Assembly (NCBI RefSeq): GCF_018403245.1
Contig: NZ_BOSH01000028.1
Coordinates: 1-35,488, forward strand
DNA: 35,488 nt
Source: Paenibacillus sp. J2TS4
GTDB lineage: Bacteria; Bacillota; Bacilli; Paenibacillales; NBRC-103111
Direction: 5' to 3'
Shown: piece after piece, positions 24,045 to 33,367 of the stretch
Numbering within the stretch: position 1 is the stretch's first letter
How the letters are laid out: every line of letters starts with the position of its first letter
Notes under the pieces: generated by a model
What the model was told of the DNA's origin: nothing
The model's input: the letters and a program-made list of their open reading frames with translations, nothing else
The model's database searches: none
Made by a program: the position numbers and the translations under genes

Positions 24045-24928
24045 TGACGTTATTTCGCAAAATAAAACCTTATTTATATTTGGCCCCGGCAGTTATCCCT
24101 ATAGCGGTCTTTGTGTATTATCCGCTTGTTAAATCAATGGAAATCAGCTTTCTCAGTTGGAATATGGTGAGCCCCAACCGCAAATGGGTCGGATTCGACA
24201 ATTATAAATATTTACTGACCAACAGTGAGTTCTGGAAGTCGGTATGGAATACAGGAGTCTACACTTTTTTGCTTTTGTTGCTATTGCTTGTTGCCCCTTT
24301 CCTTGTTGCTTTTGCCGTTACGCGAGTCCACGGCAAATTACAGGCATTCTATAAAAGTGCGATCTTTGTTCCAACCGTATTATCCCTGGCTGTATCTTCT
24401 ATAGTATTTTTGTGGCTGCTCAATCCGATCAGCGGATCAGTGAACCATTTAATAGGGGTAGTTGGCCTGCCAAGCATCAATTGGTTATCCGATCCTAAAT
24501 GGGCTTTGATCTCTATAGTAGTGATAACTTCATGGAAGACTTTTGGTTATCATTTTATTTTGTTGCTGTCGGGAATTCTGGCTGTTCCGCAGGATGTAGT
24601 AGAAGCTGCCCGCATCGATGGAGTCAGAAGCAGCATGGGGTTAATTAGGAGAATCTATATTCCGCTGTCAAGCGGCACCCTGTTGTTTGTTTTTGTTATT
24701 ACAGTCGTTTTCGGCATCCAATGGTCGTTCGTTCCGATCCAAATGTTAACGAACGGTGGTCCGGATCAAGCGACAACCCATCTCGTGTATACCGTTTATC
24801 AGTTCGCCTTTCAGTTCTTCAAGAGCGGACTCGCATCTGCCGTCTCCGTCTTAACGTTCCTTGTTTTCAGCGGGTTAATTATTTTTCAAGCGTTTGTGAT
24901 GGAGCGGAGGGTGCACTATGAAAATTAA
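24044..24928 (+). CDS. Carbohydrate ABC transporter permease (UgpA/MalF type)
   Basis: A 294-residue membrane protein. It opens LYLAPAVIPIAVFVYYPLVK, has about six membrane helices and an EAA loop VVEAARIDGVRSSMGLIRRI. It starts within the stop codon of the TIM-barrel gene and its own end overlaps the second permease by 11 bases. Forms the import channel with the next gene and receives substrate from the binding lipoprotein at 21904. The ATPase subunit is not encoded here. Confidence 0.93.
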   Translation: MTLFRKIKPYLYLAPAVIPIAVFVYYPLVKSMEISFLSWNMVSPNRKWVGFDNYKYLLTNSEFWKSVWNTGVYTFLLLLLLLVAPFLVAFAVTRVHGKLQAFYKSAIFVPTVLSLAVSSIVFLWLLNPISGSVNHLIGVVGLPSINWLSDPKWALISIVVITSWKTFGYHFILLLSGILAVPQDVVEAARIDGVRSSMGLIRRIYIPLSSGTLLFVFVITVVFGIQWSFVPIQMLTNGGPDQATTHLVYTVYQFAFQFFKSGLASAVSVLTFLVFSGLIIFQAFVMERRVHYEN

Positions 24929-25733
24929 CATAAACGGTTGGCATTTGTTACTCGTTATCTCGCTGTTACTCAGCTTTTTCCCGCTGGTTTGGATGGTGAG
25001 CACTTCATTAAAAGAAACGGGACAAATCTTTTCCGATTTTTTAAACCCGATTCCTCTGCCTGTCACCTTTGAACACTTTATTCATGCTATAGTCACGACG
25101 CCTATGTCCCGTTTTTTCTTCAATTCGTTTTTCGTAGCGGTAGTAGTCACCCTGTTTCAACTGTTCACGAGCATATTGGCCGCCTATGCCCTGACTCAAT
25201 TCCGATTTTGGGGAAGACAATCTTTATTCTATATCATTGTGGCCAGTATGCTCATTCCCGTACTGGTCACCATGCTGCCCAATTATTTGCTGCTCAGCAA
25301 ATGGGGGCTGCTAAACAGTTATGCAGCCATTATTTTGCCACAGCTGGCTAACGGAATGGGCGTTTTCTTTCTGCGGCAATCGTTTCGGACCATCCCTAAA
25401 GCGCTGCTGGAATCCGCACAAGTGGAAGGGGCGAGTGACTGGCAGCGTCTGTGGCTGATCGTGGTGCCTGCGGTCAGGCCAATGATAGTAGCGATTGGAA
25501 TTATATTTTTTATTAATGTGTGGAACGAGTACTTCTGGCCCTTGATGATCATTAATGATGAGAAGATGTTCACCATCCCTTTAGCATTACAATTATTTAT
25601 TAATTCCGAGGGAGGGACTTCATGGGGGCCGATGATGGCGGTTGCCACTTTAGCATCCATTCCACCCGTTCTGGCTTATTTGGTAGTCCAAAAACATATT
25701 ATTAGCAGCTTTCTTAGTACCGGAGTTAAATGA
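24918..25733 (+). CDS. Carbohydrate ABC transporter permease (UgpE/MalG type)
   Basis: A 271-residue membrane protein and the second channel subunit. Landmarks are LLSFFPLVWMVSTSLKETGQ at the N-terminus, the EAA loop LLESAQVEGASDWQRLWLIV and the tail VVQKHIISSFLSTGVK. The start at 24918 overlaps the end of the preceding permease and has GGAGCGGAGGG upstream. The secreted GDPD gene follows after 40 bases with its own strong ribosome binding site, which supports one transcript. Confidence 0.93.
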   Translation: MKININGWHLLLVISLLLSFFPLVWMVSTSLKETGQIFSDFLNPIPLPVTFEHFIHAIVTTPMSRFFFNSFFVAVVVTLFQLFTSILAAYALTQFRFWGRQSLFYIIVASMLIPVLVTMLPNYLLLSKWGLLNSYAAIILPQLANGMGVFFLRQSFRTIPKALLESAQVEGASDWQRLWLIVVPAVRPMIVAIGIIFFINVWNEYFWPLMIINDEKMFTIPLALQLFINSEGGTSWGPMMAVATLASIPPVLAYLVVQKHIISSFLSTGVK

Positions 25734-25773
25734 CTGATCAAAAATCTATTGATTTTATGATTGGAGGTAATCC

Positions 25774-28700
25774 ATGATGTTCATAGCTCGGCTTAGAAAG
25801 ATAACTAATAGGATGCTATGTGTGTTGACTGCAGCAGCGATTCTGTCTATTCCCTTTACCGGCCAGACTATATACGCCAGTGAAATCGGCAATGGGCGCA
25901 CTCCTCTGTTTATTACAGAAATTATGTACGATGCACCTGGGAATGACGACGGGGCGGAATATATAGAAATTTCCAATGCTAGTGACCATGCACTGGATAT
26001 TAGTGGATATTATCTTGGAGATGCGGCTGTACAGGGAAGTTCGGAAGGAATGTTTCGATTTCCGGAAGGATCCGTCATAGGAGCTTGGGAATCGATTGTT
26101 ATTGCCTAATCGGCCATTATTGTGAAAGAGAGGTACAATTTTACAGCCGATTATGAGCTTCCTTATCATCCCACTTACAATCCACAGGAAAATCCAGAAG
26201 TCCGGACCCTGCTGCCTAGTGATTGGGCCACAGGATATTTGGTGCTTGCGCAAGCCGGGGATGATGTTTTCTTAATGAATGCCAATAAACAGATGGTAGA
26301 CTATGTCCCGTATATTAAAAACGGGAAATGGAATGGGGTAACTTATAAAGCGGCCCCGGGGATAACCCAGCATATTCAATCCCTTCAAAGAGTGTACACG
26401 ACTGGGGATGCATCTATTGATTTCTGGCCACTGGAACCGACTCCCGGAACTTACGAGTTCAAGGATGAGGAGCCGCGGCCGTTTCCCGGCCCGGTCATCA
26501 GCAATACTCTGCTTATTACGGAAGTTCTGTACGATGCCATCCATGATGAAGATACGGGGGAATTTATTGAATTTACGAACATTAGTGATCAGCGGATAGA
26601 TATTAGCGGGTATTCTATAGGAGATTCCGAATTCCCTAAATTTACAAGCTCGGGAGAAGGAATGTTTAAGTTTCCGGAGGGGACGTATATCGATCCGTTC
26701 CAGGTTATCGTGGTAGCGGGTAATGCTCAAGGAATTAAGGATCGTTATGATGTCATTCCGGATTTTGAATTAGAGGAATCGATGCCGGAAGTCCCGGTCT
26801 TGGAGAAAAATACAGCTTGGGCCACGGGAACGGTCAGACTCGCAAATGCGGGCGATCAGGCACTTATTTATGACCGGGAGATGCAAATTATCGATGCGGT
26901 GGTATGGAAGGATCCGGCTCCATTCCCTGGAGTGACCCCATACCAAACAACCATCTATGGAAATAACGGTCATTCGATAGAGAGATGGAATGGGGTAGAT
27001 ACGAATAACTGCGCTGTCGATTTTGTTAGTCAGCCCGAACCGTCTCCGGGTACGCTCTTATTTGGGCCAAATGCCGATGAGAGCCGGATTCCTGATCGGA
27101 CATTAAGAGAAGATGTTTTGGTTGCGAGAGAGCCCCAAACCGGAATTGTAGTTCCTCCAACCGTCTTGGCTAATGGCGGGGATGCTATGAACGCACCGGA
27201 AAACACAAGAGCTGCTATGGAAAAGCTGTTGGAAACAGAAGCAAGTCAAATCCTGCTGCCTGTGCAAGAAACGTTAGATGGCAAGCTTATTCTAATGAAG
27301 GATCAAACCCTCAATCGAACCACCAATGGCAAAGGGCGTGTGGATAAGAAGCGATGGGATGAGATCCGCAATCTAGACGCAGGAAGCTGGTTTTCACCGG
27401 AATTTGCCGGGCAGAGGGTCCCTCTATTATCCGAAGCTCTGGACTTCATTAAGGATGATTTAATACCGGTAATCCAAGTAGATACTCCTGAAGCGGCAGT
27501 AAAAATCGTTATTCTGTTAGATGAAAAAAATATGACGGATGCTCATATTGTTTCAACAGATGAGCAGATCATTGCGAATATACGGGAATTGAACCCGGAA
27601 CTGAGGGGAGGACTTATTTATTCCGGGCCCTTAAATAAAGAACAACTTAAGAAGATTGTCATTGCTTCCCGACAAAGTGGTGCAACGATGGTTATGCTGG
27701 ACCCTAAACAGTTAACGAATGAGATCATTCATTATTTGCGGGTTCGTGGGCTAACGGTCTGGAGCGCTGGCGGGCAGGATGAGATGGAAGCCCATGATTT
27801 GATTGCTCTAGGGGTGAGCGGTCTAGTAACAGAGAATCCGCAGGCGGCTATCGCTTCTTTGGGCCAATATCCGGAAAATACAATCACCCAACGCCCAATC
27901 ATAGGGGGACATCGGGGGGCGATGCATCAAGTGCCGGAAAATACGATCCCCGCCTTTGAAGAAGCGTGGAGGGCCGGCGCTGATCTCGTCGAAGCTGACA
28001 TACTGGAAACTAAAGATGGCCATCTCATCTTAATGCACGATGACAATGTCGACCGTACAACAGATGGAACGGGCAAAGTGAGGGATATGACTCTAGCCCA
28101 ATTGAAAGAGTTGAATGCAAATTATGTCCATCCGGAAGACCCTGTCGAAGTTCCGACCCTTGAAGAGTTACTGGTATGGGCTAAGTCCAAACAGAAAACA
28201 AGAGAGATAGCTCTATTCTTGGAAATAAAAGCGCCGCATTTGGAGCAGAAGATTATGGATCTCGTCCAAAAGCATCGTCTAGAGCAAGACGTTTTTATAA
28301 TCAGCTTTAGGTTAAGTGAATTAAAGACGGTCCGGCAACTGAATAAAGAAATTGGACTTGTCTATATTCATAATGGACCAGCGCCAACAGAGAATCCTCT
28401 CGGGCATGCGGATAGGTTTGTCAGAGAGTCCCTTAAGGCAAATGTCCATTTTAACCCAAGTGTTTCAATGACACCGGAGTTTGTGAACTTTGTTAAGCAT
28501 CGCGGGCTAATTACGTTCGCCTGGCCATTTAGTACCGTAGCAGATAACCCGAAAGAATTCTCCGAATTCCCGATCTCGGTTGATGCTCCGGCGAAAATAT
28601 CATTAAAGGTTGGGCAAACGAATTCATTATCCGGCTCGATACGATATCAGTCGCAATCCAATAAGCCTGCAACCTTAATGATTCGATCGTTGGGAGATCC

Positions 28701-28851
28701 ATCGAACTTGATCGCCATTGGTCCAAACGATCAGGACATTACCGCTTTAGGAGTAGGAAATACTTGGGTGCAGGCGTTTTACCAGTTTGAGTTTGTGGAT
28801 GAACAATGGACGATTTTTGCTCCGCTTACCGAAATAACGATTACAAATTAG
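25774..28851 (+). pseudogene. Secreted lamin-tail/GDPD protein interrupted by one in-frame TAA
   Basis: A single frame of 1025 codons, broken only by TAA at 26107-26109 (codon 112). The frame continues unchanged after it. TTGGAGG and ATGATG start it, then a signal peptide (residues 14-36) cut after TIYAS. Domains in order: lamin-tail domain 1 (about 45-225, holding the stop), lamin-tail domain 2 (about 245-425), a GDPD domain with every catalytic residue replaced (about 460-700), a GDPD domain with HRG 713-715, E740, D742 and H755 intact (about 708-920), and a C-terminal beta domain. In lamin-tail 2 the position of the stop is the Gly of VIVVAGNAQ. No ribosome binding site precedes GTG 26122, so without read-through only a 111-residue peptide is expected. 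The intact enzyme would hydrolyse glycerophosphodiesters outside the cell, feeding the importer upstream. Confidence 0.85.
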
Positions 28852-28863
28852 CAGGTGAACTCT

Positions 28864-28911
28864 CCCCTTACAGCAGCAGGTTTTATTATTTCACCTGCCT
28901 GCTGTAAGGGG
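28864..28911. terminator. Long hairpin between the GDPD gene and the convergent lyase gene
   Basis: CCCCTTACAGCAG...AGGT (28864-28881) pairs with ACCTGC-CTGCTGTAAGGGG (28893-28911) over about 18 bases with one bulge. It lies between two converging genes. Neither side has a clear T-run, so it may terminate only in part or protect both 3' ends. Confidence 0.6.
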
Positions 28912-28947
28912 AACATATAATGGACCCGTTCTCAGATATTATATGGC

Positions 28948-29637
28948 TTATTTGACCCAGTACTTCAGATTGCGAAACTTTGTTTCTGAACGTCCTTCCA
29001 CTCCATAAACTCCGTTCTTAAAGTGACGTGTCGCCGGCCCGCGATCTTCTACGGTCAGAACCAATTCGTCATCAGCATAGACTCGAATGGTTCCGTCATC
29101 AGCATTATGAGCAACCTTTAGGTTCCACCAGTTGTTATACACATTGGATTTGATGAGTGCGCCATTAGGATCGCTAAAATAACGTCTAACCGTGTTGTCG
29201 GGGTGAACCACCAGCATGATGTCGGTTGCGGGCGTACCCGCCGGCCTGTTTATCCGCAAAATCTGCATCACTGACGATCCGACCGACCCTTCTTCGATAT
29301 AGACATCTGCTTCCCACATGTGTTCACCTGTCGAATATTCGTTATACCAGCGCATCTCGGTCCGGGGATCTGTTGTATTTCCTTCTTTAAATGGTTTGTC
29401 CGTGTTATATACCCACATGGTATGGGTATCGGTCGCTGCATCGTAATGGTAACGCTCGCTCAAATCCAGATCCCATGGTTTCTGGATGTAATAACTGAAG
29501 GGAACTTGAGTCCATCCGATTGTCGGGGGATCTTGCGCCCCGTCCGCAGCCTCATAGCTGGCATTTACCGCAGCGCCATTCACGGTCGGCCCGAATAGTA
29601 AACAGACAAGAGAAAAAATAAGGATAACGTTCATCAT
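28948..29637 (-). CDS. Secreted polysaccharide-lyase-like protein, PL20/alginate-lyase-2 superfamily
   Basis: A 229-residue secreted jelly-roll protein. DPRTEMRWYNEYSTGEHMWE, SSVMQILRINRP, NVYNNWWNLKVAHNA and IRVYADDELVLTVED follow the pattern of family PL20 (glucuronan lyase) and the related plant citrate-binding proteins. The RTEMR strand and the VMQI strand hold the usual active-site face. ATG 29637 gives a weak signal peptide (MMNVILIFSLVCLLFGPTVNGA) and has no ribosome binding site close by. A CTG at 29667 lies in the same frame, eight bases after a perfect AAGGAG (29681-29676), and would add ten residues with two Lys in front of the hydrophobic core, a better signal peptide. I list the ATG but suspect the CTG. 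Substrate probably a uronic-acid polymer. Confidence 0.75.
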   Translation of the reverse strand: MMNVILIFSLVCLLFGPTVNGAAVNASYEAADGAQDPPTIGWTQVPFSYYIQKPWDLDLSERYHYDAATDTHTMWVYNTDKPFKEGNTTDPRTEMRWYNEYSTGEHMWEADVYIEEGSVGSSVMQILRINRPAGTPATDIMLVVHPDNTVRRYFSDPNGALIKSNVYNNWWNLKVAHNADDGTIRVYADDELVLTVEDRGPATRHFKNGVYGVEGRSETKFRNLKYWVK

Positions 29638-29697
29638 TTTTTTGGATGTAAACCCGACTTGTGACAGACAATCATCTCCTTACCCATAAATTTTCGT

Positions 29698-30084
29698 TTC
29701 TATTCTAAGATGCCGATCCTTTGAAGATTTTGTACCAGGCTAAGATTGAGGACTTTCGTTTCACCTCCCATCATGGTTGCATTCCCTGATACAAACGTTA
29801 GTATGGTATTCTTGAGTTTGCCTTTCCATAATGTGTTATTTTACTATTTGATTGTTTTTTTCAACGATTTAAGTGAAGGAACTTTTCCATGATCTTGCCT
29901 TACCTGACGAAAATGCAGCAATCGAAAAGAAACGCAGCGTTAGCAGCAAAGATATACTAAGCTTGTACCATTTATGAAACTCCTTTACCTTATGCATGTA
30001 GAAGTGGGCACTCTTCTCTGTTTATTTAAGAGGTACTTTGTTAGCTCATAGGAGTAACCCCCACGCCTTTATAATAAATCTCTG
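29698..30084. other. Intergenic stretch, no gene found
   Basis: About 390 bases between the lyase leader and the oxidase terminator. On the minus strand TTGAAA (29864-29859) and TAAAAT (29843-29838) could be a promoter for the lyase, but the spacing of 15 is short. I see no coding frame with a ribosome binding site and no structured RNA I can name. Confidence 0.4.
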
Positions 30085-30139
30085 CAAAAAAATAAACGAA
30101 GGGCTGTCTCATGGTATGGAATGACCTGAGAAACAGCCC
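30085..30139 (-). terminator. Terminator of the alpha-hydroxyacid oxidase gene
   Basis: On the minus strand GGGCTGTTTCTCA (30139-30127) pairs with TGAGACAGCCC (30111-30101), and the tail TTCGTTTATTTTTTT follows. It starts 25 bases after the stop codon. Confidence 0.88.
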
Positions 30140-30163
30140 TTGTCTGCAAATTATATAGAGAAA

Positions 30164-31327
30164 TCATGGCTCTCTAATAATAAGAGAAGAGTCCACCTCT
30201 GGAATTGAACTTCTCCCGGATATAGCCAGCTGTAATTCGGTTTCCGCGATCAGATGCTTGATCATTTCTTGCACCCCGGTTTCTCCCGCAACGGCCAATG
30301 CATAGGCATACGGGCGTCCAATGAGAACGGCAGATGCCCCTAAAGCTATAGCTTTGAGGATATCAGCGCCTCTGCGAATTCCGCTGTCCATTAAGACCGG
30401 AACCTTGTCTTTCACAGCTTCTTTTATAAGGGGCAGCATATCCAGAGTGGCTACCGCTCCATCCAATTGGCGTCCTCCGTGGTTAGATACAATCAGACCA
30501 TCAATGCCATGCTCCAAAGCCATGATAGCATCATCCGGATGAGTTATTCCTTTAATCAACAAGGGCAACGAAGTATGCTTGCGAATAAAGTCCAGCTCTT
30601 TCCAGGTGAAGCACGTATTATTCCCTTCCTTCAAAGCTATTTTTGCCGCGTCCTCCATATTTTGTTCAGGAGGCTTGCCGACCATAGGGCGGAATACAGG
30701 ATCTGAGAAATAATTTCCCATTCCTTGACCCGTAAGGAAAGGCAGATAGGCATTCTGCAAATCCGTTTCACGCCAACCTAGAAGAGTAGAATCCACGGTG
30801 ACGACAATAGCCGAATACCCTGCAGCTTCAGCACGCTGCAGAAAACTTATCGTCAGGTCGCGATTTTTTGGGGGATATAGTTGAAACCAGCGGATCCCGT
30901 TGCCCATTTCTTCCGCCACTTTTTCTAAAGGAATGCTGGAAACATTGCTAAGAATATAAGGCACACCCAGCTTGGACGCTGCTCTGGCAGGAGCCAACTC
31001 GCCCTCATGATGCAGAATCGTATTGACGCCAATGGGAGCCAATAGAAAGGGGACGGGAAATTTGCTGTTCCATAACGAGATAGAAAGATCACAGTCGGTA
31101 ATATCACAACAAACTCTCGGCCGGATCCGGTACTTTTGAAAGGCATCCACATTCCCTCGATTCGTATCACCAGCACCCGCTGCTCCATAAACATAGCCAA
31201 ACGGTCCGGCGGCCAGAATTTCCTTTGCCCGTTGCTCCCATTCGTCGAAGGATACCGGTAACAGTTTCGCTGCCTCATCGCCGGATTGATACAATTTCAT
31301 CTGAATATCTTCACTATGTAGTGGCAA
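30164..31327 (-). CDS. FMN-dependent alpha-hydroxyacid oxidizing enzyme, lactate 2-monooxygenase-like
   Basis: A 387-residue cytoplasmic flavoenzyme of the L-lactate/glycolate oxidase family. Catalytic His283 and Arg286 lie in SNHGGRQLDG, the FMN-contacting Lys259 in LLIKGITHP, and DSGIRRG (314-320) with GASAVLIGRPY (330-340) forms the phosphate site. The FMN-loop reads APIGV (97-101), with Gly where oxidases usually have Ala; Mycobacterium lactate 2-monooxygenase has this Gly, so a monooxygenase releasing acetate and CO2 is plausible. TTG 31327 is the start: GAGGAGG stands eight bases upstream, and a nearby ATG (31334) is out of frame. Single-gene transcript with its own terminator. 2-Hydroxyacid substrate not certain. 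Confidence 0.88.
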   Translation of the reverse strand: MPLHSEDIQMKLYQSGDEAAKLLPVSFDEWEQRAKEILAAGPFGYVYGAAGAGDTNRGNVDAFQKYRIRPRVCCDITDCDLSISLWNSKFPVPFLLAPIGVNTILHHEGELAPARAASKLGVPYILSNVSSIPLEKVAEEMGNGIRWFQLYPPKNRDLTISFLQRAEAAGYSAIVVTVDSTLLGWRETDLQNAYLPFLTGQGMGNYFSDPVFRPMVGKPPEQNMEDAAKIALKEGNNTCFTWKELDFIRKHTSLPLLIKGITHPDDAIMALEHGIDGLIVSNHGGRQLDGAVATLDMLPLIKEAVKDKVPVLMDSGIRRGADILKAIALGASAVLIGRPYAYALAVAGETGVQEMIKHLIAETELQLAISGRSSIPEVDSSLIIREP

Positions 31328-31356
31328 AATCCATTCCTCCTCGGTCAGATTCCTCC

Positions 31357-31643
31357 CTAGAGTAAATCGGTCCTTTTATCTGTATGAAGGCTTCCGTCGC
31401 TTTGAATTTCGGCAGTCAGGAATGTCAAGAAAGACCACAACACAAGAGTGGCCATTCCTCTGGTGACCGTTATTTGATTATTCACGATGACTTCTGCGGC
31501 GATGGATCCAAGTGCAATTCCGGTGACGTAGTTAAAAAAGGTCAAATGCCCATCTGTTTTTTCCAAGAAGCCGCGTAACAATAAATAAAATGATGAAGGC
31601 CAGGAATTCTCAGCAGTAATTCGTTTGTCCTCAAAATTTCCAT
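31357..31643 (-). pseudogene. Remnant of a DUF421 (YetF-like) membrane protein gene
   Basis: Three frames read in order give the N-terminal part of a DUF421 protein: MEILRTNELLLR from ATG 31643 (with AAGGTGG upstream), then EFLAFIILFIVTRLLGK in a second frame, then GHLTFFNYVTGIALGSIAAE through WSFLTFLT in a third. At least two frameshifts are needed. Homology stops after about 90 of the usual 220-odd residues, and the rest of the gene (the extracytoplasmic DUF421 domain) is absent. It is dead. Confidence 0.75.
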
Positions 31644-31833
31644 CTATTCAGTATCCACCTTGAGCGAAAATTTACAGTACTTTCTCTCATTGTTTGCTTA
31701 TCGAACCCTTTATATTCTACAGAACGCTAAGGTGTAACTTTTGGCAAATGTTCTTGGATGGGAGAGAAGAAATATGGACAGTTATTTTCCCTTGCTTTTT
31801 ATCGCAACAGAACTACGAAAAACTCAGCTAAAT

Positions 31834-31842
31834 TGATATAAT
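31834..31842 (+). promoter_or_regulatory. Extended -10 promoter of the Gfo/Idh/MocA gene
   Basis: TGATATAAT is a perfect extended -10 (hexamer 31837-31842), about 100 bases before the start codon. The -35 position (TACGAA) is weak, as is common with extended -10 promoters. Confidence 0.6.
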
Positions 31843-31945
31843 GGGATTGCTAGCCAAGCTACATACAAAAAGAGAACCGCTTCTTTTTGGCGGCAAAACG
31901 AAATAGGATTAAGTAAACATGCCTTTAGCGGAGGGGAAAATAATA

Positions 31946-33187
31946 ATGGCCGAATCTGGGAAAACCGCAACGAAACTTGCTGTAATTGGATTAGGTGGTC
32001 GAGGAAGAAGCTTGTTGAAATTATTGCTGGGGATGGAGGATGTCGAAATCCCGGCGATATGTGATGTATATGAAGACAGACGCCAAATGGGAATCGAATT
32101 AGTGGAAGAGGCCGGAGGGAAGGCGGAAGACTACGCCGATTATAAGCAATTGCTTGCACGTGATGATCTGCAAGGAGTAATTATAGCGACGACATGGAAT
32201 ACTCATGCCGAGATCGCGATTGCCGCTATGAGGGCTGGAAAATATGCAGGCATCGAAGTGGGGGGAGCGGCCTCTCTGGAGGAATGCTGGGAGCTTGTGC
32301 GCACCTCTGAGCAAACCGGCTTGCCTTGCATGCTGCTCGAGAATTGCTGCTACGGACGCGATGAACTGGCCGTGCTGAATATTGTCAAGCAGGGCCTGCT
32401 TGGGGAACTGATTCATTGTCAATGTGGGTACCAGCATGATTTGCGCGATGAAGTAGCGCTGGGAGAACAAAACCGGCATAACCGCTTTCGTAATTATTTG
32501 AACCGTAACGGGGAATTGTATCCGATTCATGGGCTGGGTCCGATCTCCAAATGCTTGGATATTAACAGAGGCAATCGCTTGTTGACTCTCACCTCGATGT
32601 CCACTAAGGCTCGCGGCATCCGTCAATGGGCGGTTGACCATCTGGGAGAGCAAGATCCTATAGCGAAGCTCGAATTTGCCCAGGGGGATATCGTGACGAC
32701 GATGATCAAATGCGCCCATGGAGAAACGATACAGCTTATCCACGACACCACCCTTCCTCGTCCTTATTCCAGAGCCGGAAGAGTACAGGGAACGAAAGGG
32801 TTATGGATGGAGGATAATAACTCGATTCATATCGAAGGAAGAAGCCCGGCGCATCAATGGGAATCCTTCGACGGCTATCGCGAACAATACGATCATCCGA
32901 TTTGGAAGCAATATCAGGAAGAAGGAGTCCGGGAAGGCCATGGAGGAATGGACTATCTGGTCCTTCGAGCATTTGTGGAAAGTATAAAGAATGGGACGGA
33001 TACTCCGATTGATGTCTACGATACAGCGGTATGGATGGCGATTACAGTATTGTCGGAGCAGTCCATAGTCCTTGGCAGCGCACCGGTCAGTATCCCCGAT
33101 TTTACTAAAGGGAAATGGATCAACCGCACTCCAGGACCGGCAAGCCGTTACTCTCTGGAGAAGATCGATGAGTCATTATTCCAATAG
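31946..33187 (+). CDS. Gfo/Idh/MocA-family protein resembling GH109 alpha-N-acetylgalactosaminidase
   Basis: A 413-residue NAD-binding protein. The Rossmann fold opens LAVIGLGGRGRSLL (residues 11-24). The usual EKP motif of Gfo/Idh/MocA dehydrogenases is replaced by EVGGAAS (104-110). The stretch LLENCCYGRDELAVLNIVKQ (130-149), the QCGYQHDLR segment and LYPIHGLGPI with DINRGNR (191-211) match the pattern I know from GH109 glycosidases, which use tightly bound NAD in a redox-elimination mechanism; the Tyr and His of YPIHG are their key residues. ATG 31946 is preceded by GAGGGG; an ATG nine codons earlier lacks a site. No signal peptide, so it acts inside the cell. Specificity for GalNAc glycosides is inferred. 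Terminator 50 bases downstream. Confidence 0.82.
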   Translation: MAESGKTATKLAVIGLGGRGRSLLKLLLGMEDVEIPAICDVYEDRRQMGIELVEEAGGKAEDYADYKQLLARDDLQGVIIATTWNTHAEIAIAAMRAGKYAGIEVGGAASLEECWELVRTSEQTGLPCMLLENCCYGRDELAVLNIVKQGLLGELIHCQCGYQHDLRDEVALGEQNRHNRFRNYLNRNGELYPIHGLGPISKCLDINRGNRLLTLTSMSTKARGIRQWAVDHLGEQDPIAKLEFAQGDIVTTMIKCAHGETIQLIHDTTLPRPYSRAGRVQGTKGLWMEDNNSIHIEGRSPAHQWESFDGYREQYDHPIWKQYQEEGVREGHGGMDYLVLRAFVESIKNGTDTPIDVYDTAVWMAITVLSEQSIVLGSAPVSIPDFTKGKWINRTPGPASRYSLEKIDESLFQ

Positions 33188-33237
33188 CTGTTCAGAAGCA
33201 GGGCATTCCAGCAGACAATTAGCGAAGATGTAAATAA

Positions 33238-33269
33238 TGCAGAGCCTTTATAAGGGCTCTGCATTTTTT
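33238..33269 (+). terminator. Terminator of the GH109-like gene
   Basis: TGCAGAGCC (33238-33246) pairs perfectly with GGCTCTGCA (33255-33263), followed by TTTTTT. Confidence 0.92.
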
Positions 33270-33367
33270 GTAAGATTTTTTTGTGCTTTTAGTTTGTCGC
33301 AGTTATTGAATAGCAGATATGGAATAAGTTCATCTACATGTCCGCCTCGACTTCGTTACAAACTAGT

